This document shows positions 1-6,067 of a DNA stretch of 8,096 bases, one piece after another. The notes under the pieces are model-generated. The model made no database searches and was not told where the DNA came from. It saw nothing but the letters and a program-made list of their open reading frames with translations. The position numbers were made by a program, and so were the translations under genes. Where the stretch lies: assembly GCA_009787435.1 (NCBI GenBank), contig WRFW01000164.1, positions 1 to 8,096 of the forward strand. The letters are read 5' to 3'. Position 1 is the stretch's first letter. Every line of letters starts with the position of its first letter. The stretch is from Defluviitaleaceae bacterium (GTDB lineage Bacteria; Bacillota; Clostridia; Lachnospirales; UBA5962).

Positions 1-1
1 T

Positions 2-451
2 AGTATTTGGGGTCGTGTTTCTAAAAACAAAAACACAAATAAAAAGAACGATGATAATCTATCTACTTGGCTATATATGGACGAGTTTCATTTGCTTCTT
101 AAAGATGAACAAACAACAGCATATGCGGCTAATATTTATAAACGCTTTCGTAAACACTTTGGAATTCCAACAGCTATTACACAAAATGTGTCTGACTCAC
201 TGTCTTATTCACAAAACGAAAATATTTTTAAAAACTCTCCATTCATTATAATGTTTGAGCAAGCTGAGGGTGATAGACGTATACTAGCAGGTGCTTTAGG
301 AATATCAAAAGAGCAATTAAGATATGTTACACAAAGCGGCACTGGTGAGGGTCTTTTATTTTTGGGTAATACAGTGTTACCATTTGTAGACCGTTTCCCA
401 CGAAACACAAAAATGTATAAACTTATGACTACTAACCCAAATGATAAATAG
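2..451 (+). CDS. VirB4/TraE-type conjugation ATPase, C-terminal part (5' end outside window)
   Basis: This is the last 149 codons of a VirB4-family ATPase, the motor that powers substrate transfer and pilus or channel assembly at the inner face of a type IV secretion system. The frame is open from base 2. A Walker B strand, LYMDEFHLLL, is at about residues 24-33. The ITQN motif follows at 59-62, then a GDR segment, and the C-terminal block GEGLLFLGNTVLPFVDRFP ends near residue 138. This order is typical of TraE/VirB4 proteins of Tn1549- and CTn-type ICEs of Firmicutes. The Walker A motif lies upstream of the window. No lesion is seen in the visible part. The neighbour downstream is the expected CD1108-type cell-wall hydrolase. 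The family call is confident; whether the whole gene is intact cannot be seen. Confidence 0.93.
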   Translation, partial: SIWGRVSKNKNTNKKNDDNLSTWLYMDEFHLLLKDEQTTAYAANIYKRFRKHFGIPTAITQNVSDSLSYSQNENIFKNSPFIIMFEQAEGDRRILAGALGISKEQLRYVTQSGTGEGLLFLGNTVLPFVDRFPRNTKMYKLMTTNPNDK

Positions 452-455
452 CCTC

Positions 456-484
456 ACTTCGTACCCACTGTGGGTATAGTTACT
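456..484 (-). repeat. Palindromic GC-rich repeat, copy 1 (intergenic)
   Basis: This intergenic copy contains the perfect palindrome TACCCAC-T-GTGGGTA (462-476), flanked by ACTTCG on the left and AGTTACT on the right. It shares its core and flanks with four other copies (648-676, 815-842, 1142-1170, 3011-3031). It lies between the virB4 stop and the ribosome binding site of the next gene. There is no T-tract, so it is not an ordinary intrinsic terminator. Confidence 0.7.
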
Positions 485-647
485 TAAGGGGATATAGATA
501 AAAAGGAACTACTATGTCTAAATATAAAAATCAGACGTACGAAGAAAAAAGCAAAGCTAATTCTATTACAAATAAAATAGATTCTTATGAAAAAGATAAA
601 ACTAGCTTTGATAGTACAAACGTTAATATACATAGTGAAAATAACAC

Positions 648-676
648 ACTTGGCCCCACTGTGTACGAAACTTTAA
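648..676 (-). repeat. Palindromic GC-rich repeat, copy 2
   Basis: On the minus strand this copy reads GTACACAGTGGGGCC between TTTC and AAG. It is the most diverged copy. It lies inside the coding region of the CD1108-type gene, in the codons for LGPTVYETL. Its orientation is opposite to the copies at 1142 and 3011. Confidence 0.55.
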
Positions 677-814
677 ATGAAGTTCAAACCTCTAAAACAC
701 ATATCTAAATCAGTCTTAAAGTATCGGATTTTAAAGAAACTCTAAAACAAGAAGAAACTTTTGAAACGAAAGAGCAAACTTCTAATTTTAATATTGAAAA
801 TATAGAAGAAAAAC

Positions 815-842
815 CTACCTCGTCCCCAATGGGTACAAAGTC
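815..842 (-). repeat. Palindromic GC-rich repeat, copy 3
   Basis: On the minus strand this copy reads GACTTTGTACCCATTGGGG followed by ACGAGG. That matches the copies at 1142 and 3011 almost base for base. It lies within the charged N-terminal region of the CD1108-type gene, in the codons for SSPMGTKSE. Confidence 0.7.
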
Positions 843-1141
843 AGAAAAGAAAAATAATCGCCATATAAACGTTTACGGTAACGAAATTAAAAACTGTAAA
901 AAGTTTGATAAGCATGCAAAAAACTTGAACAGATTACAAAACCACATCTTAGTTATTTAAATGATGACAAAATCAAGCCTGATGAAGAGAAGAATAATAG
1001 TTCTTTTTCAAACGGTACTTTTAAAATGTATGATAATGATGATACTAAGATTGATTTAAATTCTGACAATGGCAAAGAAAAAAGTGAAAATACTGCTTCA
1101 AGATATGATGAAGACGTTGGCGATAAAAACAAACAAGAAAG

Positions 1142-1170
1142 TAACTTTTTACCCAGTGGGGACGAAGTTA
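1142..1170 (+). repeat. Palindromic GC-rich repeat, copy 4
   Basis: This copy reads TAACTTTTTACCCAGTGGGG followed by ACGAAGTTA. The outer arms TAACTT and AAGTTA are exact inverted repeats. It lies within the codons for NFLPSGDEVTT of the CD1108-type gene. Confidence 0.7.
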
Positions 1171-3010
1171 CTACTTCTCCAAATCAAAACGATTTAAATA
1201 CTAACGCTAAAACAAATTTTAAAATTAAGTCTTATAAAGATAGCAAGTTAAAAACAGAAAAAGAAAGCACACTTGATACAAGTAGAAAAGGGAAAAAGTT
1301 AGTTATTAAAAATGCTGATTTAGAAACAGTTTCTAACTCTGCTACTATCAAAAACTCTTTTAGTCAAAAAGAATTTAATAGAAAAATAATAGCCGGTAGG
1401 CTAAAAAATAACCAAGCTTTACATAGCCTAGCTGAAAAGAGTACAGTTGATGCATCTACAAAGTGAGAAAAACCATTAACGAAGATGATAACGATATTTT
1501 GCGAGGTGTACACTATGTAGAACAAAAAGCGGAACGTGTAGCGGTAGATGTTGTAAAGAAAGCAAACCCAGTTGCTATTTATAAATATGCTAAAAATATC
1601 TCTTATAGAAAATTTAAAAAGCTTGAATTAAAGGAACTAAAAAACAATAAAAAAATAGCACTTACAGAGATAAATAAACAAAAGCTAAATGGCACTTATA
1701 CAAAAGAACTTAGGGACGCTCTGCTATTACAAAAAAAGTCCTTTAGCTTCCCGTGAATTACAAAGACATAAAATAAAAAAAGGCTATGGCATTAGTTAAA
1801 GTAACAGTTTTTAATCCGTTTTTTTGGAAGCCGCTTCTTTTTATCATAGGTTTTATATTTCTTTTTAGTTTGTTTGCAGGTATACTTTCGCCTTTTTTTA
1901 GTATGCCAGATGCAGACGAAGAAGAAATAGTTAGTTATATCACCTATGTAAATCAAATTGACAACGAAGCTAATAGTAATATACGTTCTAGGGCAAACTC
2001 TGTTGATTTTTATAGAGTTGGTAGTTTAACTAACGGAATATTTTATTATGAAGATACTTCTAATAAAATAACAGACGGTATGGCAAGGTTACATAAAAAT
2101 ATAAATAACTTTTTTGCTCTATATATGGTTTTCTTTGATAACGATTGATGTCAAAATAGACAAGGTTCATTCGATAATTTAAGATATTTACACGGTTTCA
2201 ATTATACTTTAAAATTTTATGAAGATGTATATATGGGATTTATAGCAGGTTATATGCGTGAATATTTACGTGATGAATATGGCGAGTTTGTTTACGATAG
2301 CGATGGTAACAGCCTATTTGAGTACGTTTACGATATATACATTTATATAGACGAAGATGGCATAGAACACGAACGAGAATTATGTCTAGGTAACGTTTAC
2401 GTGCCTAGAAAGAGATTAACGATAGACTTAAGACAGCGTACGATTGATGAAATCATAAACTATTTAAACCTAAGATATGTACAAGGTTTAAGCTCTCGCT
2501 ATTTAGACGAATAAGATAGACAAGACATACACGACCTAGCAGAAAATAACGTATTAGCAATGTTCCCAGACTTAGGGTATATAGTCGAGAATGGGTAAAT
2601 GGTTTATACCCGGAAGAAGTTGCACTTGCTTTTGACGGTCTTGAAATACAATGGCCAGCATATAGACAAAGAATAACTAGCCCTTGGGGTAACCATATTA
2701 TATTTGGTTCGCCATAGTTCCATAACGGCATGGATATAGGAGTACCTATAGGCACACCTGTTTTTGAAGCTATGACAGGTGAAGTTATAGAAAGTAGTTA
2801 CAATAGAAACTGTCAGGTGTTACTGACCGAATAACAGGACCGCTCTTATGCTTTGTTATTTTAGTTAATGGCACTTCTATTGACCCTATGAGTGTGCTAT
2901 CTAGTGGAATGGAGCAAGTTTCTAATATAAGTTTTAGAGATTTAGTCTTTGATACACACGCTGCTAATTTTAGTAACTTTAAATATCATTGTTGTATGAC
3001 AACACTATTT

Positions 3011-3031
3011 TAACTTTGTACCCACTGGGGC
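3011..3031 (+). repeat. Palindromic GC-rich repeat, copy 5
   Basis: This copy reads TAACTTTGTACCCACTGGGG and then C. It has the left arm and core of the family but a diverged right arm. It begins exactly at the TAA that ends the last readable frame of the M23 gene. Confidence 0.65.
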
Positions 3032-3096
3032 TGGTCGCAAACATATTTTGCTAATCACCCATACGACCAAGTGCGAAGTTTTTTTATACAAAAATT

Positions 3097-3103
3097 AAAG
3101 GAG
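3097..3103 (+). promoter_or_regulatory. Ribosome binding site placed before an ATA codon
   Basis: AAAGGAG ends 7 nt before ATA at 3111, the spacing expected of a real start. The frame beginning at this ATA is open for 70 codons, so the start was probably ATG and has been lost. Use of ATA as a rare start is the alternative. Confidence 0.6.
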
Positions 3104-3110
3104 AACGAAA

Positions 3111-3429
3111 ATAGAAACGGTAGAAACAACAGAAAAACCAGAGCAAGATATAGATTTTAAAAATCAATCTGAAGAAGACAAAAAAGAAGATGTTGTTAAA
3201 AGCGAAAAAAAGAAACCAACAAGAACATATTTGCAACTTTCTAAAACGAAACCAAAAACGCTTGAAGACGTTATTAGTAAAATTACAACCGTTGATGAGT
3301 TTATTGAAGAAGTACTTTCTTAATAAGCAGTCGCTAGTTAATAAACAAAACGAGTTTGTTTTTTCAAAACTGCAAGAGCTAAACCTTTTAGAAATACTTT
3401 CAGACAAATCAAAAATAAACTTGACTTAA
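3111..3429 (+). pseudogene. Small charged helical conjugation-region protein, start lost and frameshifted
   Basis: I do not recognise this gene. From the ATA at 3111 the frame gives an acidic and lysine-rich N-terminus (ETVETTEKPEQD...), then TYLQLSKTKPKTLEDVISKI and TVDEFIEEVLS, ending at TAA 3321. The reading clearly continues in another frame as NKQSLVNKQNEFVFSKLQEL to TAA 3427, so there is a frameshift near 3300-3320. The product would be about 105 residues, mostly helical, with no signal peptide. A 31-codon ORF (3434-3529, MLQEEALLYIKSILNVRG...) follows and may be its shifted tail. In Tn1549-like elements a short coiled-coil DUF4315 gene lies at this place, but the residues do not match it well enough to name it. 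Confidence 0.5.
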
Positions 3430-3554
3430 AGGCATGCTGCAAGAAGAAGCGTTACTATATATAAAAAGCATTTTAAATGTGAGAGGAGTGTTTTTTATTA
3501 AAATCTTAAAACCGAAGGAAAAAAAATAAAAAGAACTTTTGGAAAAGTGCCATA

Positions 3555-4541
3555 ATGAAAAAATATGCGACACTTTTTCTATTTATTCTAATGTCTGTAC
3601 CTAGCTTAGCACTAGAAAATGAAGATAGTTTGCGAGCGTTAATACGAACTGGAGTGGTGGTGATATTCTTATGGTTGAAATAACGGATCTAAACACTAAC
3701 CTTAACCAAACCGTGGAGGTAAGTTTAGCAGACCTTTTAGGAGAAGATTAAAATGTGCCTTATATAATGCTACAAGCTATGGATATATTAGGCGAACGAA
3801 CTAGCCGTACTATTCGTATAGAAAACCCTTTATATCAACCGTACGTGCCGTGGGTAGAACTTACACCAGTAGAAGTTATTGTACAGCAAGTGTATCAAAA
3901 GCACTAGCACAAACGCCACAACCTTTATCTGCTGAACAATTGCCACAGTTTTTTCTTCTAGCGGGCAAACGACAATTATACAATCGAGAACAGATGCCGC
4001 AGGCATTAATTATGATAGCTGGGTACAACGTGTATTAGCTGCAAATCCTGCTATGCTTGAAGCTTATTTATATATTTATTTAAATAGCCTTATTAATAAC
4101 GCAACATTAAACGCCGACGGCACAGCGCGTATGTATCTGGAAACGTGTTACCACGTGGCGATATAGAATTTTTTACTATAGATTTAGGTCGCCCTACTAT
4201 TTGGCATGATGCTGTACGTCAAGACCCATTTACAGTAAACGTACGCAGAAACGCAACTATATAACTAGAAGCACCGTCTGCACATGGTTTGTCAACTATA
4301 CAAAATAATCAACCAGCTGATTGGCGTTTTAGAAACCAACAAAATAATATAAATTCAGCAGGACACTGGAACGTATAAATAACACCTGAAACTAACACCT
4401 TGCCGCGTTTTGGCACTTTAAAGCATGATGTAAACACACCTAATACAACAAAACTCTATGCCGAAAAATACAACACCTGGGTCTATTCCTAGTTCAAATA
4501 TTAGCGGAAGCGGTTTCTTACCACCTACTTCAATAAACTAA
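3555..4541 (+). pseudogene. Unrecognised secreted or surface protein, multiply frameshifted
   Basis: ATG 3555 starts a clear signal peptide, MKKYATLFLFILMSVPSLA. The reading then changes frame near 3641 and runs through SGGDILMVEITDLNTNLNQ, TAA 3749, ERTSRTIRIENPLYQPYVPW, a frame change near 3895, TGA 3933, AAGINYDSWVQRVLAANPAM, a change near 4125, LPRGDIEFFTIDLGRPTIW, TAA 4262, TAA 4376 and a last change near 4455. It ends in a Pro/Ser/Gly-rich tail, TTPGSIPSSNISGSGFLPP, at TAA 4539. Rebuilt, this is a protein of about 325 residues with a beta-rich ectodomain. No LPxTG or membrane anchor is visible at the C-terminus. Its place after the M23 gene suggests a surface role in conjugation, as for CD1107-family proteins, but I see no domain match. 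It could instead be two genes, with the first ending at 3751. No strong ribosome binding site precedes the start. Confidence 0.5.
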
Positions 4542-4548
4542 CATAATC

Positions 4549-4563
4549 AATGATTATATCATT
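4549..4563. promoter_or_regulatory. 15-bp palindrome upstream of a promoter, possible operator
   Basis: AATGAT-TAT-ATCATT is a perfect inverted repeat, ending 9 nt before the -35 box at 4573. Its position suits a regulator binding site for the small DNA-binding-like genes downstream. It is AT-rich, so chance is possible. Confidence 0.35.
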
Positions 4564-4572
4564 TCAAAACTC

Positions 4573-4601
4573 TTGATAAATATAAATGAATACACTATAA
4601 T
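4573..4601 (+). promoter_or_regulatory. Sigma-A promoter for the 4666 gene
   Basis: TTGATA (4573-4578) and TATAAT (4596-4601) are separated by 17 nt. This is a near-consensus housekeeping promoter lying 65 nt before the start codon at 4666, in the longest non-coding gap of this part of the window. Confidence 0.7.
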
Positions 4602-4665
4602 TTTGAAAAATATTGTTTTTTAGATATTATTAAGTTTAAAAATAAAAAGAAGATATATCACTGTG

Positions 4666-4929
4666 ATGAGTAACCCTACTATGAATGAAACTAAGATAAA
4701 TAAAATAGAAAAGACAAGAAAAAAATCACGCCCCAATCCAATAACTTTAAAAATGGCTATAACTAGTTCTATAGAAAGGCGTATAGACCACCTAGGACAA
4801 TGTCTATTAATTGATATAGCAACCGTTATGCATATACTTATGTGGATAAACATTAGAATGGCAGATAATGAAGAGCTTAAACAATTTGCTATAAAAACAA
4901 GGTTATACGTGAAATTTGCAGGGCAATAA
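4666..4929 (+). CDS. Small basic protein, possibly ribbon-helix-helix DNA-binding
   Basis: This intact 87-codon gene has ATG at 4666, with an in-frame GTG three bases earlier. The N-terminus is basic (KINKIEKTRKKSRPNP). It is followed by a short strand-like ITLKMAI and two predicted helices around RRIDHLGQ and IATVMHILMWINIRM. This strand-helix-helix plan resembles the next gene and ribbon-helix-helix accessory proteins such as MobC or CopG types, but no family can be assigned with certainty. A promoter at 4573-4601 serves it, and the next gene begins 16 nt after its stop, suggesting an operon. The start is overlapped by the palindrome ATCAC-T-GTGAT (4657-4667), and there is only a weak purine-rich stretch (AAAAAGAAG) as ribosome binding site. 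Confidence 0.55.
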   Translation: MSNPTMNETKINKIEKTRKKSRPNPITLKMAITSSIERRIDHLGQCLLIDIATVMHILMWINIRMADNEELKQFAIKTRLYVKFAGQ

Positions 4930-4934
4930 AGCCC

Positions 4935-4941
4935 AAGGAGG
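4935..4941 (+). promoter_or_regulatory. Strong ribosome binding site before an ATA codon
   Basis: AAGGAGG is a perfect Shine-Dalgarno sequence. The first codon of the ribbon-helix-helix frame at a usable distance is ATA (4946), 4 nt away. The first in-frame ATG is 46 nt away, at 4988, too far for this site. The start codon therefore looks mutated. Confidence 0.55.
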
Positions 4942-4945
4942 CAAA

Positions 4946-5137
4946 ATAAACGATAATGAAAAATTTGATTATACGATAACTACACGTATGACAGAGCAAG
5001 TTAACGCTGAAATACAAAGGCTTGTGAAGTTATGGGATTATAATAAATAAAATGTTGTAAGAACGCTTGCACATTGGTCTTTAGATAATATGGACAAATA
5101 TACTTTGCAAGATTTGCTTTTGCCTGCTTATGAGTAA
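4946..5137 (+). pseudogene. Ribbon-helix-helix protein, start codon lost and one nonsense codon
   Basis: The frame reads NDNEKFDYTITTRMTEQVNA, then EIQRLVKLWDYNK, a TAA at 5048, then NVVRTLAHWSLDNM and TLQDLLLPAYE. A basic beta-strand (YTITTRM), a first helix, a turn ending in K-x-N and a second helix (VVRTLAHW) are the plan of Arc/MetJ/CopG ribbon-helix-helix proteins. Such proteins act as dimers on palindromic DNA as repressors or relaxosome parts. The stop replaces the residue just before the second helix, where family members often have Ser or Thr. A strong AAGGAGG precedes the frame, but the expected start reads ATA. It follows the 4666 gene closely and was probably in its operon. Its own targets may include the palindromes at 4549 or 5170, which is only an inference. 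Confidence 0.6.
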
Positions 5138-5166
5138 TTCACTTTACAAAAACCTTCTTAAATCAC

Positions 5167-5195
5167 TTGACAACTATAAGTTGTTGTGGTATAAT
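5167..5195 (+). promoter_or_regulatory. Perfect-consensus sigma-A promoter
   Basis: TTGACA (5167-5172), a 17-nt spacer and TATAAT (5190-5195) match both consensus boxes exactly. TG at 5187-5188 also makes an extended -10. It drives the CAP-domain gene at 5259. It is overlapped by a palindrome that could hold it repressed. Confidence 0.88.
5170..5184. promoter_or_regulatory. 15-bp palindromic operator candidate inside the promoter
   Basis: ACAACT-ATA-AGTTGT is a perfect inverted repeat covering the last three bases of the -35 box and most of the spacer. A protein bound here would block RNA polymerase. The regulator is unknown; the ribbon-helix-helix gene just upstream is one candidate. Confidence 0.6.
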
Positions 5196-5258
5196 TGCAT
5201 TATAAATAAAACTAACATAAAATTCTAAAATGTAAAAACTAAAAGGAAGGAGGTTATT

Positions 5259-5770
5259 ATGAAAAAGTTTAGAAAAGTAACAGTCGGTGCTTTAATAGCG
5301 GTATGATGTTTGGTTCTGTGCCAGTACAAACTTATGCAAACAACTCTAGCATAATGAATGTTGCTGTAAGTGCTACTGATTCTGTTAACCCGCATGCAAA
5401 TAATGTACCTGTGCAACTTCAAACACCTGTTAATGTTGTTAAACCTGTTACTGAAGATGATAGATATGCACCTTTTAGATATACATAAAGCCAAATACAG
5501 TTACCTAACCGTAGACTTACAGATGCTGAGCGTCAAGAATGGATAGATGAATATTTTGCAATGGGTGGTGCTAATGGTTCTTCTGGGATTAGAGAACGTA
5601 GCGGTAATTATCAATTAGTTGCTGCTGAATTAGTATACAGATGGATGAACTCAAACGGGCATAGAGAAAACATACTACGCCGTGGTATAAATTATTTTGG
5701 ACATGGTAGTTTTGTTTCATTTGATTATAACGAAAATTCTCGTCTTTTCAATTATCAAATGCTTAGATAA
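5259..5770 (+). pseudogene. Secreted CAP (SCP/PR1-like) domain protein, internally deleted and broken
   Basis: ATG 5259 follows AAGGAGG (5247-5253). The signal peptide MKKFRKVTVGALIA continues, after loss of one G near 5300, as GMMFGSVPVQTYA. A low-complexity linker of about 55 residues follows, then TAA 5486 in frame, then RRLTDAERQEWIDEYFAMGG and, after a gap, ELVYRWMNSNGHRENILRRG (W at 5642). WMNSxGHRxNIL is the signature of the CAP domain C-terminal part. About 60-80 residues that normally lie between the WIDEY segment and this signature, including the N-terminal CAP histidine, are missing, so there is an internal deletion around 5570-5620. CAP proteins are secreted and cell-surface associated; their bacterial roles are mostly unknown. 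It is transcribed from the promoter at 5167, with the zinc-ribbon gene 24 nt downstream. Confidence 0.75.
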
Positions 5771-5794
5771 TAGTAATTAAAGGAGCAAATAAGC

Positions 5795-6010
5795 GTGTCT
5801 TGGAATGATAAAGCAAAAACATATTGGGATAATACTCCCAAAGAGATACAATTTAAAATAATTAACAATATGTTTTGCATGTGTACTAAAGAAAATACAA
5901 CTATTATAGATTATATCGTATTTCCCGAAAATAAGCACGCTGTTTTGCGTGGCAAGTGTATAAAACGCGGTAACAATGTTGAACGTATGTTAGATGAACC
6001 ATTTGAATAA
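5795..6010 (+). CDS. Small zinc-ribbon-like mobile-element protein
   Basis: This is an open 71-codon gene with GTG start behind AAAGGAG (5779-5785). The sequence VSWNDKAKTYWDNTPKEIQF, then NNMFCMC, TTIIDY and LRGKCIKRGNNVERML, resembles short cytoplasmic zinc-ribbon proteins carried by clostridial conjugative elements, in which two C-x2-C pairs bind zinc. Here the first pair is spaced C28-x-C30. In the second pair only C55 remains, the expected cysteine being R58 (CGC, one transition from TGC). Zinc binding is therefore doubtful, although the frame is intact. It lies in the operon started at 5167 and is followed by a strong terminator. The role of the family is unknown. Confidence 0.6.
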   Translation: MSWNDKAKTYWDNTPKEIQFKIINNMFCMCTKENTTIIDYIVFPENKHAVLRGKCIKRGNNVERMLDEPFE

Positions 6011-6015
6011 AAAAC

Positions 6016-6054
6016 AAACAATCAAGTTTAATATCTTGGTTGTTTTTATTTTTT
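6016..6054 (+). terminator. Intrinsic terminator after the zinc-ribbon gene
   Basis: AACAATCAAG (6017-6026) pairs over all ten bases, with one T-G wobble, with CTTGGTTGTT (6035-6044). The loop is 8 nt and the tail is TTTATTTTTT. It ends directly against the ribosome binding site of the next gene, so it could also attenuate read-through into that gene. Confidence 0.85.
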
Positions 6055-6067
6055 AAAGGAGATCATT

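Larger units (their letters stand above)
514..3013 (+). pseudogene. CD1108-type conjugative-element protein with M23 peptidase domain, broken
   Basis: The intact family member is a membrane-anchored cell-wall hydrolase of ICE type IV secretion. Start ATG 514 follows AAAAGGAAC. The N-terminal third is rich in K, E, N, S and D. A basic helical stretch (1463-1780) ends in LLQKKSLASRELQRHKIKK, as in CD1108 proteins. A transmembrane segment, FFWKPLLFIIGFIFLFSLF, lies near 1812-1870, followed by an extracellular region. The M23 domain starts at ITSPWG (about 2672) and FHNGMDIGVPIGTPVFEA (from 2718). Lesions: TAA 706; one A lost near 921; TGA 1464; frame changes near 1740 and 1780; TGA 2146; TAA 2512; frame change near 2585; TAG 2715; a deletion near 2804-2813; TAA 3011. 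TGPHLHF is replaced by TGPLLCF (2834-2854), so two zinc-binding histidines are gone. Starts at 1463, 1786 or 2233 would only be internal fragments. Family call strong; non-functionality very likely. Confidence 0.82.

Noticed and set aside
15..251. 78-codon + strand ORF at the window start
   Set aside because: It overlaps the virB4 frame, which shows clear ATPase motifs. This ORF is a shadow in another frame.
2453..2755. 100-codon minus-strand ORF
   Set aside because: It lies antisense to the M23 domain and has no recognisable motif or ribosome binding site.
2741..2787. Short inverted repeats TATAGG/CCTATA and CACCTGT/ACAGGTG in the M23 gene
   Set aside because: They encode the conserved M23 motif DIGVPIGTPVFEA and are short, so coincidence is the simplest account.
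3084..3407. 107-codon minus-strand ORF rich in Phe and Cys
   Set aside because: It is the complement of a lysine/glutamate-rich coding stretch. Phe runs (TTT/TTC) are expected from antisense of AAA/GAA codons.
3542..3585. AAAAGTG...CACTTTT inverted repeat around the 3555 start codon
   Set aside because: It is only 7 bp and mostly A/T, with a 21-nt loop. It is too weak to claim a regulatory hairpin.
3850..4038. 62-codon + ORF with Pro/Gln-rich sequence
   Set aside because: The surrounding frames (PLYQPYVPWVELTP before, INYDSWVQRVLAANP after) fit one protein better. Only a few codons of this frame may belong to it.
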